From contig NZ_ALJC01000025.1 in NCBI RefSeq assembly GCF_000282975.1, positions 1 to 64,000 on the forward strand: a DNA stretch of 64,000 bases, read 5' to 3'. Positions 16,723-26,146 of this stretch are shown one piece after another. The DNA is from Pseudomonas psychrophila HA-4. GTDB lineage: Bacteria; Pseudomonadota; Gammaproteobacteria; Pseudomonadales; Pseudomonadaceae. A program made the position numbers and the translations under genes. Below the pieces are notes generated by a model. The model was given only the letters and a program-made list of their open reading frames with translations. It searched no databases and was not told where the DNA came from. Numbering within the stretch: the stretch's first letter is position 1; every line of letters begins with the position of its first letter.

Positions 16723-17790
16723 ATGTTTTATCAGGAATCCGGTCAGTTCAGTACCCGCTATGCCCAGGACCGCAGGGTGTTTCGCCTGCGTCAGGACCGT
16801 TACGGCTTGGTTGCCTTGCTGCTGGTGGCCTTTGTCGGTGTGCCGTATCTGGGTAACGACTATTGGTTCAGCGCCATTCTGATTCCGTTTCTGGTGCTGT
16901 CGTTGGCCGGGTTGGGATTAAACCTGCTGACCGGCTATGCCGGACAGCTGTCGCTGGGCTCGGCGGCCTTCATGGCGGTGGGCGCCTTTGCCACTTACAA
17001 CGTTGAACTGCGGGTGCCGGGCTCGCCGTTGTTGCTCAGCATGGCCCTGGGCGGGGGAGTGGCAGCGCTGGTGGCGGTGCTGTTCGGCCTGCCGAGCCTG
17101 CGGATCAAGGGCTTCTATCTGCTGGTGTCGACCCTCGCCGCGCAGTTCTTTGTGACCTGGGCGCTGACACGCTTCAGTTGGTTCTCCAACAACAGCGCTT
17201 CGGGGGTGATCAGCGCACCGCGCCTGGAGATTCTTGGTGTGGATCTGAACTCCCCGGTGGGTCGTTACCTGCTGACCCTGAGCGTGGTGGTGGCGTTGTT
17301 CTGGCTGGGTAAGAACCTGGTGCGCAGTGAGCTGGGGCGTAATTGGATGGCCGTGCGTGACATGGACACCGCCGCCGCAGTGATGGGAATTGCATTGTTC
17401 AAGACCAAGCTGCTGGCGTTTGCCATCAGCGGTTTTTTTCTCGGGGTGGCCGGAGCGCTGTGGGCCTTCACTTATCTGGGGACCGTGGAGCCCCACGGAT
17501 TCGACTTGAATCGGTCCTTCCAGATCCTCTTCATCATCATTATCGGTGGCCTGGGCAGCATCCTCGGCAACTTCCTGGGCGCAGCATTCATCGTGCTGTT
17601 TCCAGTGCTGCTGTCCAACCTGTTGGCCTTGTTGCCAACCGGACTGATTGAAACCGGGCAAATTGAAAACCTGCAGAAGATGGCATTTGGCGCCCTGATC
17701 ATTGTGTTCCTGGTCAAGGAACCGGAGGGCTTGGCGCGCCTCTGGCAAAAGTTCCGCGAGAGAGCTCGGTTGTGGCCGCTGCGTTACTGA
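16723..17790 (+). CDS. LivM-type ABC transporter permease
   Basis: A 355-aa second permease of the HAAT class: a charged N-terminus of about 35 residues, then about nine helices with LNLLTGYAGQLSLGSAAFMAVGA, WMAVRDMDTAAAVMGIALFKTKL (EAA-like loop) and IIIGGLGSILGNFLGAAF. I chose the ATG at 16723, 12 nt after the LivH stop, because GAGGAGAG precedes it; the frame is open upstream only as overlap. Together with the LivH-type gene it forms the membrane pore. Confidence 0.9.
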   Translation: MFYQESGQFSTRYAQDRRVFRLRQDRYGLVALLLVAFVGVPYLGNDYWFSAILIPFLVLSLAGLGLNLLTGYAGQLSLGSAAFMAVGAFATYNVELRVPGSPLLLSMALGGGVAALVAVLFGLPSLRIKGFYLLVSTLAAQFFVTWALTRFSWFSNNSASGVISAPRLEILGVDLNSPVGRYLLTLSVVVALFWLGKNLVRSELGRNWMAVRDMDTAAAVMGIALFKTKLLAFAISGFFLGVAGALWAFTYLGTVEPHGFDLNRSFQILFIIIIGGLGSILGNFLGAAFIVLFPVLLSNLLALLPTGLIETGQIENLQKMAFGALIIVFLVKEPEGLARLWQKFRERARLWPLRY

Positions 17791-17856
17791 ACGACGCGGC
17801 GTGAGCGCCGGTTGCTCTGAATCCCTTCACGTGATGACTTGATAAGGAAAACATTG

Positions 17857-19182
17857 ATGTTGAAACGATCTCTACTCAGTAGCCTCGCGCTGGCCGTTAG
17901 CCTGAGCGCTGCCACATTGACCGCGCAGGCGGATAACGAACAGTACTTCCCGCTGCAGAGCTATCGGGTCGGTCCTTATGCCGCCGGTGGTACCGGGTTT
18001 TTTGGTGGTTTTATCGACTACCTCAAGTACGTCAATGCCAATGGCGGGGTCAACGGCGTCAAGCTGACCTGGAGCGAGTGCGAAACCGAGTACGTGGTCG
18101 AGAAGGGCGTGGAGTGCTACGAGCGTCTGAAAAAAGGCCTCAATGGTGCGCCGGCCGCCGCCACTAACCCGCTGTCGGTGGGCATCGCCTATGCCACCCT
18201 GGAGCGCTCGACCGCGGACAAACTACCGCTGATTACCATCAACCACGGCCGCACAGACTCCACTGACGGCAGTGTTTTCCCCTATGTTTTTCCCCTGCAA
18301 CTGAACCCGTACTCCGAGGTCTCAGCGATCATCAACTACATCGGCCAGCAGGCCGGGGGGCTAGACCAGCTCAAGGGCAAGAAGATCGTCACCCTGTATC
18401 ACGGCTCGCCCTACGGCAAGGAAACCAATGAGGTGTTGCAGACCTTGGCCGACAAGTACGGCTTCAAACTGACCCTGCTGGAAGTGCCCCATCCGGGTAA
18501 CGAGCAGCAGTCGCAATGGCTCAACATTCGCCGGGAAAAACCCGACTGGGTGATTCTGCGGGGCTGGGGCGTGATGAACCCGGTGGCGTTGAAAACTGCG
18601 CAGAAAGTAGGCTTCCCGGCGGATCACATCATCGGCAACATCTGGAGTAACTCCGAGGATGATGCCGCCCCGGCCGGTGCCGCCGCCAAAGGCTTTATCG
18701 CGATCACAACGCACCCCTCGGGCACCAATTTCCCGGTCTTGCAAGGCATCCAGCAGCAGGTAGTGGCCAAGGGCAATGGTGACCTGGCCGACCCGAAACG
18801 CTTTGGCACCGTGTATTACAACCTCGGGGTGGTAAACGGCATTCTCAACGTTGAGGCCGTACGCACTGCCCAGGAAAAGTTCGGCAAGCAGCCGCTCACC
18901 GGCGAGCAGGTGCGCTGGGGTTTCGAGCATCTCAAGCTGGACGAAGCCCGCCTCAAGGAGCTGGGTGCACTGGGCTTGGTGCAACCCTTGCAACTGTCGT
19001 GCTCGGACCATGAAGGGGGCGGTGCAGTGCGTTTCCAGCAGTGGGATGGTAGCCAGTGGAAACTGATCAGTGACTGGGTACAGGCCGACCGTGCCTTGCT
19101 CAGACCGATTATCGAAGCTTCGTCGCACCAGTACGCCAAGGAAAAAGGCATCACACCGCGCGATTGCAGCCAGGACAGCTGA
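17857..19182 (+). CDS. LivJ/K-like periplasmic binding protein of HAAT transporter
   Basis: A 441-aa periplasmic solute receptor. The signal peptide is MLKRSLLSSLALAVSLSAATLTAQA. The type-1 periplasmic binding fold follows: FFGGFIDYLKYVNANGGVNG, LTWSECETEYVVEKGVECYERL, KGKKIVTLYHGSPYGKE and DWVILRGWGVMNPVALKTAQ. It is longer than LivJ (about 370 residues) and belongs to the urea/amide/aromatic-type subgroup, so the ligand need not be an amino acid. The ATG at 17857 has AAGGAAAA upstream. Linkage to sfnG suggests an organosulfur or carboxylic ligand, by inference. Confidence 0.85.
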   Translation: MLKRSLLSSLALAVSLSAATLTAQADNEQYFPLQSYRVGPYAAGGTGFFGGFIDYLKYVNANGGVNGVKLTWSECETEYVVEKGVECYERLKKGLNGAPAAATNPLSVGIAYATLERSTADKLPLITINHGRTDSTDGSVFPYVFPLQLNPYSEVSAIINYIGQQAGGLDQLKGKKIVTLYHGSPYGKETNEVLQTLADKYGFKLTLLEVPHPGNEQQSQWLNIRREKPDWVILRGWGVMNPVALKTAQKVGFPADHIIGNIWSNSEDDAAPAGAAAKGFIAITTHPSGTNFPVLQGIQQQVVAKGNGDLADPKRFGTVYYNLGVVNGILNVEAVRTAQEKFGKQPLTGEQVRWGFEHLKLDEARLKELGALGLVQPLQLSCSDHEGGGAVRFQQWDGSQWKLISDWVQADRALLRPIIEASSHQYAKEKGITPRDCSQDS

Positions 19183-19330
19183 GATGTGAATTGGGTCGGG
19201 GAGGCGTCCCCAATACTTTTCCGTCAAGGCCATGTTTGCTCAACACACATCCCGTGGCGAGGGCGCAAGTCATTCGCCACGCGTCACGTGTTTCAAGCTT
19301 TTATTCATTGAACAGTAGGAGGGCAGGCGG

Positions 19331-20101
19331 ATGAACCCAGTACCGATCTTGCAGATCGACGCGATTGAAGTCCTGTACGAACAGGCCATCCTCGCCGTGT
19401 GCGGGGTATCGTTGGTGGTGCCGCAAGGGCAGATCGTGGTGTTGCTGGGGGCCAACGGTGCCGGTAAGAGCACCACCTTGAAGGCCGCCTCCAATCTGGT
19501 GCGCGCCGAGCGGGGCGAGGTCGTGCAGGGGCGGATTCTTTATCGAGGCGAGGATGTGACCCGAAGCACGCCCCATAGCTTGGTGGCCAGCGGCCTGGTG
19601 CAGGTACTGGAAGGCCGGCATTGCTTTGCCCAACTGACAGTGGAAGAAAACTTGCTGACCGGTGCCTTTGCGCGTCAGGTGTCCCGCGGGCAACTGAAAT
19701 CCGATCTTGAGCGTATCTACAGCCAGTTTCCGCGCCTCAAGCTGCGGCGCAAAAGCCTGGCTGGCTACACTTCCGGCGGTGAACAGCAGATGGTTGCGCT
19801 TGGGCGAGCGCTGATGGCCCGGCCACAGTTGGTGTTGCTGGACGAACCGTCGATGGGCTTGGCACCGCAGATCGTCGAGGAGATCTTCGAGATCATCCAG
19901 CAGCTCAATCAGCGCGACGGCGTTAGCTTCTTGATTGCCGAGCAGAACATCAACCTGGCGCTGCGTTACGCCCAGTACGGCTACGTGCTGGAAAACGGCC
20001 GAGTTGTCAGCGAAGGCACGACCGGGGAGTTGGTCGCGCGCACTGATATTCAGGACTTCTACCTAGGGGGCGGGACAGCGGGTAAAGGAGCTGCTGCTTG
20101 A
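19331..20101 (+). CDS. LivF-type ABC transporter ATPase
   Basis: A 256-aa second ATPase of the HAAT system: Walker A GANGAGKST, signature YTSGGEQQMVALGRALM, Walker B LVLLDEPSMGLAP and H-loop region FLIAEQNINLAL (the LivF form with Gln). It pairs with the LivG-type ATPase. The 148-nt gap after the binding protein is larger than elsewhere in the operon and contains no gene. TAGGAGGGC precedes the ATG. Confidence 0.9.
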   Translation: MNPVPILQIDAIEVLYEQAILAVCGVSLVVPQGQIVVLLGANGAGKSTTLKAASNLVRAERGEVVQGRILYRGEDVTRSTPHSLVASGLVQVLEGRHCFAQLTVEENLLTGAFARQVSRGQLKSDLERIYSQFPRLKLRRKSLAGYTSGGEQQMVALGRALMARPQLVLLDEPSMGLAPQIVEEIFEIIQQLNQRDGVSFLIAEQNINLALRYAQYGYVLENGRVVSEGTTGELVARTDIQDFYLGGGTAGKGAAA

Positions 20102-20132
20102 CCGCTACCCGTTATTTAGGCGTGAGATTAGA

Positions 20133-20156
20133 CGCAAGGCAGCATTCAGCCTTGCG
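20133..20156. terminator. Hairpin between convergent genes
   Basis: An 8-bp stem (CGCAAGGC/GCCTTGCG) with an 8-nt loop sits between the transporter ATPase and the leftward ClbS-like gene, overlapping the stop codon of the latter. It probably acts as a shared terminator for rightward transcription. Confidence 0.45.
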
Positions 20157-20652
20157 CCTTCAACCACGCGCGAAGTCGGGTGCGAGCATTGGCGTAAGGG
20201 GATGAGGTGTTGAACTGGATCATGCGTCCCTTGGTCCATTTTCCGTACCAGGCGCTGTCATAGAGTTCGTCATCTGATCTGTCTGTGATCGTCGTTACTA
20301 AAGCGCTTTTCGCATTTTCCAAGCGGGCGAGTAGTGCTTGCCATTCGAGAGCGTTGTGATCGGCATAGAATTTCTGCGCCAGCAGGCCAAGTTGGTTCCA
20401 TCTGAAGCCTGTCTCGGGATAATCAACAGACTCACCTCGGTCGTCGTGGTCAAGCCATTTCAACACCAACTCGTTCCACCCAATCAGGTAAGCCACCAGA
20501 TCTGCTGGACTCATCAGGGTTCCTTTGGCATGTCCAGTCATCGTAGATTCTCGCGCGCGGTCTTGCGGAACTCTGGAAAGGTCGGACATCAGTCTGTCGA
20601 ACGTTGTTTTGATGGACGTAAGCAGTTCTGCTTTGGAGGTTGGAACAGCCAT
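20146..20652 (-). CDS. ClbS/DfsB family four-helix-bundle protein
   Basis: A 168-aa soluble protein. MAVPTSKAELLTSIKTTFDRL at the start, MSPADLVAYLIGWNELVLKWL in the middle and NTSSPYANARTRLRAWLKAQG at the end fit the ClbS/DfsB family of DinB-like bundles. ClbS hydrolyses the colibactin cyclopropane for self-protection, and DfsB-type members bind or modify small molecules. The function of this member is unknown. It stands alone, convergent with the ABC transporter. Confidence 0.8.
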   Translation of the reverse strand: MAVPTSKAELLTSIKTTFDRLMSDLSRVPQDRARESTMTGHAKGTLMSPADLVAYLIGWNELVLKWLDHDDRGESVDYPETGFRWNQLGLLAQKFYADHNALEWQALLARLENAKSALVTTITDRSDDELYDSAWYGKWTKGRMIQFNTSSPYANARTRLRAWLKAQG

Positions 20653-20894
20653 GAGTTTCCTTACATTCAGTTGCGCAGAGGCTTGAGGGAGCCCCGGCTA
20701 TTTCCCATCGAGGACAGCATAAGAGATTAGCAACTTTTTAAATCCCGACGTTGATCAGGGTCTAAACGTTTGGGCTTTGCCCAAGCCGGTGTAGATCCTT
20801 ACCTGGGACGGCAAACCGTTGTGCGATGCTGAAATTGAATGAACCCCTTGAGATAAAGGGCTTCTAACGTCATGAAGTTCATCGGAGACGTACC

Positions 20895-21428
20895 GTGACC
20901 AAGATCATTACTGAGGAGAACCGTCTCCATCAGGAGTCTGCTTCAGACGTTTTACTATTTGGCACGCCTAAAGATCGTCTGGATTTCTATCGGAGAGAAA
21001 TCCAGTATGAAACCACCTTGCTCTCAAATAGGACGAACGCCTATTTGACAGCCCAGTCGTTCTTGGTGATTGCATTCGCCTCTTCAATGGCGAACCTAAA
21101 TCCTGAGTGGGGTGAGCTTTTCACCTTGGTTGTGCCGACGTTGATGGCCATTCTTGGCATTTTTAGCTCATTGCATGCGTGGCCTGGGTTTATGGCCTCG
21201 TACACCATTATTGATCATTGGCATTTCAAACAAAGTCACTTACTGCGAAGTGACCCGGTCATGGGTAAGGCCTACGATGACTCGCCCTTATTCAACGAAA
21301 AAGAATCGAGCCGGCAGGGGTATCGCAAATCGCTAATGTTCTCTATGCGGACACCCTGGCTATTTGTGATTTTCTGGGCGCTTCTGGCAAGTTTTTGTAT
21401 TTATGTTCAGCTCACGAATTCCAGTTAG
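20895..21428 (+). CDS. Small membrane protein with two central helices (RipA-like?)
   Basis: A 177-aa protein. A charged N-terminal segment (DRLDFYRREIQYETTLLSNRTNAYL) is followed by two adjacent hydrophobic helices (about residues 55-70 and 78-97), a soluble loop and a third helix near the C-terminus (FVIFWALLASFCIYVQL). The pattern resembles small RipA-like or SLATT-like membrane proteins, but I cannot place it with confidence. It is a single gene flanked by convergent or divergent neighbours. Confidence 0.6.
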   Translation: MTKIITEENRLHQESASDVLLFGTPKDRLDFYRREIQYETTLLSNRTNAYLTAQSFLVIAFASSMANLNPEWGELFTLVVPTLMAILGIFSSLHAWPGFMASYTIIDHWHFKQSHLLRSDPVMGKAYDDSPLFNEKESSRQGYRKSLMFSMRTPWLFVIFWALLASFCIYVQLTNSS

Positions 21429-21533
21429 TCAGCGTGCTATGAATTGACACTTCAATGAGGCCTCTTTCAGTTGCCTGTCCCAAACCCGCTCAGAGAACGG
21501 GTTGTAGAGATGCTTTCGGATCAATCTGCGGCC

Positions 21534-22370
21534 TTATTTTTGGCTTGCTGAGCGAATCAACATAAATTCATACCGGAGTTTCTCGATAAAGATTGAATAA
21601 CGTAATGTTCCATCGGTGGTCGGCTGAAGAATGCTTTCGGTCTGGGATTTATGGTAAGGGTGGCGGTACAAGTGTGGAAGGTCTGAATAGGCATAACTTT
21701 GAAAATGCAGTTCGTCGCCTACCCAGTGCACGTCGTTGTACAGGTAATTCCAGTTCTTGCTGGACGCCATGTAGAGGTAAGCGCTGCCGTTGGGATCCAT
21801 AACGACTTCCACTTGGAGTTCGCCTTTATCGTCAGTCCAGTTGCCAATATATCGCTCTATGCCAGCGTGTTTAGGTATCACCGGATCCGGCATAAAATCA
21901 CCGGACTTAAAAGGTGTTTGACGTGCAGTTTCAGCGGCGGCGTTCTGGTATAGGTCACACAGCGGTGCAACGTTACTGACTTTCACATAGTTGAAGGTAA
22001 GGCGTTGATCAGCAACATCCATCGCCAGTTTCATTGTGTGCGGGTTCAATGCCAGAACCTTTAGGTCAACGCTATCAGTCGGTGATTTGAGATGGATGAC
22101 CTTCCCATCTTCGGACACCTTAAAGTCACTCACTTCTATTTCCTGGCGTTTTCCGGGCTCAGCACAGTTGAATGAGTGCAATTTTGCCTTGGCATCTGCA
22201 CCGTATTCGACCACGTTAGCAATTCCGTTGCGTAAAGGTGTCATGGCCCAAATGCCGACCAGATTATCTTGAATCGCTGCTAATTCAGGCGATGGAGGCG
22301 TGGTGAGTTCGCTGGCGCACCCGGTCATGATCACGGCGGCCAGAGATAGAGTCAGAACGTTGATCTGCAT
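21534..22370 (-). CDS. Uncharacterised lipoprotein
   Basis: A 278-aa protein with a lipoprotein signal (LSLAAVIMTGC, lipid-modified Cys18), so it is anchored in the inner or outer membrane facing the periplasm. The mature part has two similar halves, each built around a 'GxW' beta segment (DNLVGIWAMTP, RYIGNWTDDKG), suggesting a duplicated lipocalin-like or META-like beta domain. I recognise no named family. It stands alone. Confidence 0.65.
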   Translation of the reverse strand: MQINVLTLSLAAVIMTGCASELTTPPSPELAAIQDNLVGIWAMTPLRNGIANVVEYGADAKAKLHSFNCAEPGKRQEIEVSDFKVSEDGKVIHLKSPTDSVDLKVLALNPHTMKLAMDVADQRLTFNYVKVSNVAPLCDLYQNAAAETARQTPFKSGDFMPDPVIPKHAGIERYIGNWTDDKGELQVEVVMDPNGSAYLYMASSKNWNYLYNDVHWVGDELHFQSYAYSDLPHLYRHPYHKSQTESILQPTTDGTLRYSIFIEKLRYEFMLIRSASQK

Positions 22371-22622
22371 AGTGCTTATCCATAAGAGAGTTCGAATTGA
22401 TCCACCTGTTGCGGTCGGCAGACCTTCTGGCAGACAAGCAGCCTAGGTTAATCCTCCTAGGTCACATGCTTGAATTGATGCTCGTGGGCATTCACATCAT
22501 TCATGCCAATAGTTGTGCATTTAGTTTTTTATTACGTAACGTTAACGTGGTTCTTTTTGTTAGGTTGATTTACTCAGACCCATTCAGGCCGCGGCGACTC
22601 AAAAAATAAAGGAATTAGCGAG

Positions 22623-23015
22623 ATGGAAAAAGAAAATGGATGCCTGAGATTATTAAAACGTTACCGATACTCGATCTTGCTATTGATGGTTGCTGCATCG
22701 CTCTTGAACGCGTTCGTAAGATTCATCGGGGAGTGGGGTGATTTTTGGACTGCACTGATCATGCAGGCGTGGTTCGGTCAGGCTGTATTCGCTTACCTTC
22801 GTGGTGGATGGGTTGCGATAGGGCCGGGGGGCCTTCCCAAAGACGCAAACCCTGCGTGGAGAGCTTTGCTGGCTGGTTTTGCATTTGCCATTTACCTCAT
22901 TTGTTTCGGCTTTGATGGCTATCCAAAAAAGCAATCGGTTTATGATCGAAGCCCTTCCGATTGGACCATGCCTACCCGAGAAGAGATCGGGCGTTCATCT
23001 GAGCACACGAAATAG
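22623..23015 (+). CDS. Small unknown membrane protein
   Basis: A 130-aa protein with hydrophobic segments at about residues 16-35, 42-58 and 78-98 and a polar, charged C-terminal tail (DRSPSDWTMPTREEIGRSSEHTK). The upstream 252-nt gap is AT-rich and plausibly holds its promoter. AAGGAATTAGCGAG precedes the ATG. I recognise no family and can assign no function. Confidence 0.55.
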   Translation: MEKENGCLRLLKRYRYSILLLMVAASLLNAFVRFIGEWGDFWTALIMQAWFGQAVFAYLRGGWVAIGPGGLPKDANPAWRALLAGFAFAIYLICFGFDGYPKKQSVYDRSPSDWTMPTREEIGRSSEHTK

Positions 23016-23181
23016 TCTGACGTGTTAGGCCTCAATGAACGTTGCTGGCATGTATAGAAATCCGAGACGCCCGCTTGAAAATCGCGATGATTTGACTGTC
23101 TGAAATACACGATGTCTTCGCGCATTAATACTCTTATCCAGACAGAAGAAAATTTTACGACTGACGAGTACTTCTAAGGGG

Positions 23182-23622
23182 TCAACCAAGGCGCTGCTTG
23201 TTAATCACTGCCCAAGAAGTAGCGAGGATGCCGGCAATAAATAACGCTGGCTTGCCGACGAGTTTGTAGTCAAGCCAAACATCGAATGGCGTGGTGAAAG
23301 CGACTACAGCGTTCACGATTGCCATTGTTATCAGAAGGGAGGCCAACGAAAAAGTACATGTACGCCATTGCGCCTCGGACAAGTTCAAGCGTCTTCCCCA
23401 AAGAGCTCGGAGCGGATTGAGTTTGAACCCTAAATCGGCTAACACGACTACCAAGGCCAGTGTTCCATAGAAAACCGTGGGCCTAAGTAGTAGGTAGAAT
23501 GAGCCCGCCAACAGAAACTTTCCGACTAGCAGACTAAAGAATAAGCCGCTGACTTGCAGCAGCACAAATGCACGCCAAAAAAGCCCAAAGGACACGTGCA
23601 GCCAATTTCGTGTAACGCTCAT
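23182..23622 (-). CDS. YciB/IspZ-like septation-protein family member
   Basis: A 146-aa protein with four hydrophobic helices. The C-terminal part (LWGRRLNLSEAQWRTCTF, then NAVVAFTTPFDVWLDYKLVG) matches the end of inner-membrane septation protein A (YciB/IspZ: ...NxxVAFxxxxDxWVNFKxFG). It is shorter than YciB (about 180-200 residues), so it is a divergent or N-terminally reduced relative. The ATG at 23622 has AAGGTT upstream. Role in the membrane is unknown. Confidence 0.55.
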   Translation of the reverse strand: MSVTRNWLHVSFGLFWRAFVLLQVSGLFFSLLVGKFLLAGSFYLLLRPTVFYGTLALVVVLADLGFKLNPLRALWGRRLNLSEAQWRTCTFSLASLLITMAIVNAVVAFTTPFDVWLDYKLVGKPALFIAGILATSWAVINKQRLG

Positions 23623-23725
23623 CGTTCTGAACCTTAGCAACACGTCTTCATCACGTTAGCGGTATTCAATCCGTCAGCCACACCCTAGACGGCGTGCACT
23701 GCTTCACGCCGTTATCCGGCCGTTA

Positions 23726-23753
23726 CTGGCAGGCTCTCGAAAGAGCCTGCCAG
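23726..23753. terminator. 12-bp inverted repeat downstream of beta-barrel gene
   Basis: CTGGCAGGCTCT and its perfect complement flank a CGAA loop, just after the leftward gene ending at 23760. No T-tract follows, but a 12-bp stem with a tetraloop is a likely transcript end or stabiliser. Confidence 0.55.
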
Positions 23754-23759
23754 AGTGGA

Positions 23760-24506
23760 TTAGAAAGCCATACCGACCTTCACGCCGAACTCGTCACGCT
23801 TGAGTTTAGTGTTGTCGACAACAGGCGAATCCTCGTCGATCTTGTACTCCGTGCGCGTGTAGTACAGGCCCGCTTGGATTGGCATGTCGCCCTGTTGGTT
23901 CATCAACAGCGATACTTCCGCGTATGGATTGGTACGATCCTTCATGTCGACGCTGTCGCTGCCGAAATGCTCTACCTTGAGACGTGCTCGTCCATCGATG
24001 GTCTGGCGAGCACCCACTTCGACGCGCAGGGTAGAGGTGTCGAATTGGTGGTTGTAACCCAGTGCTGCCTTGGCGAACGGCGACTTGTACGTCAGCTTGG
24101 TGTCCAGATCATTCAACTCCGGCTCGAGGCGGGTCCAACTGTAACCGCCGCCCACGATCACGTCGACGAAGTTGCGCGCATCCAGCGCGGCTCGCCAACC
24201 CAAGTCGAGATCAGCTTGGGCTTCCTTGAGTTTGTTATCATTTTTATTACTGTATTTGGCTTCACCGCCTATTTGGTAAATGAAGCCGGATTCAGCAGTC
24301 ATCTTGTTACCAAAGTTCGCGAACACACCGCCTTGGCCCATGTGCTCCTTCTCGGATCTGCTACCCCCCTCAAACTTAAAGTCTGTGTAGGAACCCAGTA
24401 AACCGATGGTGAACAAAGGGTCGGTGCTCGGGGCGGCCATCACTGCCAGTGGTGCGCCCAAAAGCGCTAAAGCACAGGTATGACGTAGCAGTTTTACAGT
24501 TAGCAT
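23760..24506 (-). CDS. Outer-membrane beta-barrel protein, unknown
   Basis: A 248-aa protein with a signal peptide (LLRHTCALALLGAPLAVMAAP) and alternating beta strands (FTIGLLGSYTDFKF, ADLDLGWRAALDARN, VDVIVGGGYSWTRLEPE) ending with an aromatic C-terminal strand (DEFGVKVGMAF), as needed for barrel insertion. The size suggests an 8-10-stranded OmpA/OmpW-like barrel. I cannot assign a ligand. It is leftward and separated by 214 bp from the OprD-type porin; the gap shows no gene. Confidence 0.7.
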   Translation of the reverse strand: MLTVKLLRHTCALALLGAPLAVMAAPSTDPLFTIGLLGSYTDFKFEGGSRSEKEHMGQGGVFANFGNKMTAESGFIYQIGGEAKYSNKNDNKLKEAQADLDLGWRAALDARNFVDVIVGGGYSWTRLEPELNDLDTKLTYKSPFAKAALGYNHQFDTSTLRVEVGARQTIDGRARLKVEHFGSDSVDMKDRTNPYAEVSLLMNQQGDMPIQAGLYYTRTEYKIDEDSPVVDNTKLKRDEFGVKVGMAF

Positions 24507-24720
24507 TCGTGAAAGTCTCCATGACCGTGATAAAACCTCGAATGACCGCTTCGATCTAACGTTCAGGGAAAAAGTTCAAAAAAACGTCGGTAAAAAGGCT
24601 AAACCCTGTCCAGCGTTACGCCTTAATGCCGCTGGGTACGAGCACGCATTCTCATATGTTTAAACGTGGCTCACGCCTGACTATTAAAGTCGGGAAGGCA
24701 TTATCCAGATGTACAAGGAC

Positions 24721-26043
24721 TCAGAAAATCGGAAGGGTGTAGTTCACATACACACGATTTTCGCTATTGCGGTAGTTGTACTCAAAGGCCGAGGCCGTGC
24801 TATGGCCGATGGCATTGTAGTAGGAAATACCCAGCCCCTTGGCTGGACCGCTTTGGATCGCGTAGTGCAGAGCAATATCGCGTTCCCATTCCTGAGCATT
24901 GCCGGCATTACTCTGTTTGATGTCGGTACCGCGCCAGTAGGAGGTATTAAATATCAGCCCTGGAACACCCATCGCGGTGAAGTCATACGTGTATTGAGCG
25001 AATGTGGTTTGCTCCCCCGCACGGGTAAAACCGTACAGAAGGCGTGAAGTTTGCAGGTAGAAAGTGAATACTCCGGCCTCTTTGTTTGGCAACGATGACG
25101 GGATAATCGCTGCAAAATTACTGTTGCCGGACACGCTCTGATAGCCCGCCATAAATGAATGGGCGGTATGGGTGTAGGTCAATGAGGCTGACCACGTGTT
25201 GTTGTCGATAATACCGGTGCCGTCTTTGGTATAGCCGGCAATCCGGTAACCGGGATCTCCGTTTTTGCCATCCGAGCGGCTTCTGAAATAACGCAGATCG
25301 GCGAGCAGCGATTGGCTGGGGTTGAACTGATGTTTAGCGGTCAGGCCGAGGAAGTCTTGCTTGTAGTAATCTTCCAATTGACCAAAGTAATACTGTGCCT
25401 TGATGTTTTTAGTGGGCGTGTAATCAAAGCCTGCATAGTTGAAACCACCACTTTCTTGTGTACCGCCTGCGGCTGCCAGTCCGGCCCGATCTGACGAGTA
25501 ACGCCCAGTCGCTTTGGTCAGCCGTCCTCCTGTGGCGACAACGTTGTCGATGTCTTTGGAAACGAAGTTCCACCCCTGATAGGTTTGAGGCAGTACCCGA
25601 GTGTCATCTGATACCAGTATCGGAATGCTTGGAGTGATAGCGTTTCCGGTAAAAACAGTGGTGTTGGAGTATTTGATTTTTGCATTGGCGGCGGCCCGAG
25701 CCCAACTGCCGACGCCCGTATCACCGTCACTCGGGATCATCGTGCCACGTTGATGGTGTCCGGCCCCCCCGTCGAGTTTGACTGCCAGCATGCCTTTAGC
25801 ATCAATGCCCACGCCAAGCAGACCGGGCGTAAACCCCGACACAAAGTCCAGCCTGAAACCCTGAGCCCATTCTTGCGACTTACTGGTCAACTTTTTGGTC
25901 GGCGAAAAATAATCGGCGTAATGGTGCGTAAAGAACACATTGCGCAGGGATAAGTTAAGCGTCGAGTCATCAACAAAACCACTGGCCATTACTGAGGGCG
26001 AGAGGAGGCAAAGCAACGGAAAACCTAATGCATTGGGGTTCAT
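24721..26043 (-). CDS. OprD-family outer-membrane porin
   Basis: A 440-aa protein: signal peptide MNPNALGFPLLCLLSPSVMAS, then SGFVDDSTLNLSLRNVFFTHHYADYF, the start typical of the 18-stranded OprD/Opd/Occ channels. RGTMIPSDGDTG, AKIKYSNTTVFTG and the terminal NRVYVNYTLPIF also fit. OprD channels pass basic amino acids or small carboxylates. The adjacent CoA-ligase cluster points to a carboxylate substrate, as inference. AAAGAG lies upstream of the ATG. The gene is leftward, at the edge of the catabolic cluster. Confidence 0.9.
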   Translation of the reverse strand: MNPNALGFPLLCLLSPSVMASGFVDDSTLNLSLRNVFFTHHYADYFSPTKKLTSKSQEWAQGFRLDFVSGFTPGLLGVGIDAKGMLAVKLDGGAGHHQRGTMIPSDGDTGVGSWARAAANAKIKYSNTTVFTGNAITPSIPILVSDDTRVLPQTYQGWNFVSKDIDNVVATGGRLTKATGRYSSDRAGLAAAGGTQESGGFNYAGFDYTPTKNIKAQYYFGQLEDYYKQDFLGLTAKHQFNPSQSLLADLRYFRSRSDGKNGDPGYRIAGYTKDGTGIIDNNTWSASLTYTHTAHSFMAGYQSVSGNSNFAAIIPSSLPNKEAGVFTFYLQTSRLLYGFTRAGEQTTFAQYTYDFTAMGVPGLIFNTSYWRGTDIKQSNAGNAQEWERDIALHYAIQSGPAKGLGISYYNAIGHSTASAFEYNYRNSENRVYVNYTLPIF

Positions 26044-26100
26044 ATAATGCTCTTTCTATTGTTTTTGTTTTAAGAATAATGCTGCATTACTAAGTGTTGC

Positions 26101-26120
26101 CCCTGTGTTAACACACAGGG
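26101..26120. terminator. 8-bp inverted repeat after NTF2-like gene
   Basis: CCCTGTGT and ACACAGGG flank a TAAC loop in the 103-nt gap between the NTF2-like gene and the porin, both leftward. It is probably a weak terminator or a processing hairpin. There is no T-tract. Confidence 0.35.
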
Positions 26121-26146
26121 TGTTTGCGGTTAATAAGCGTGCGTCT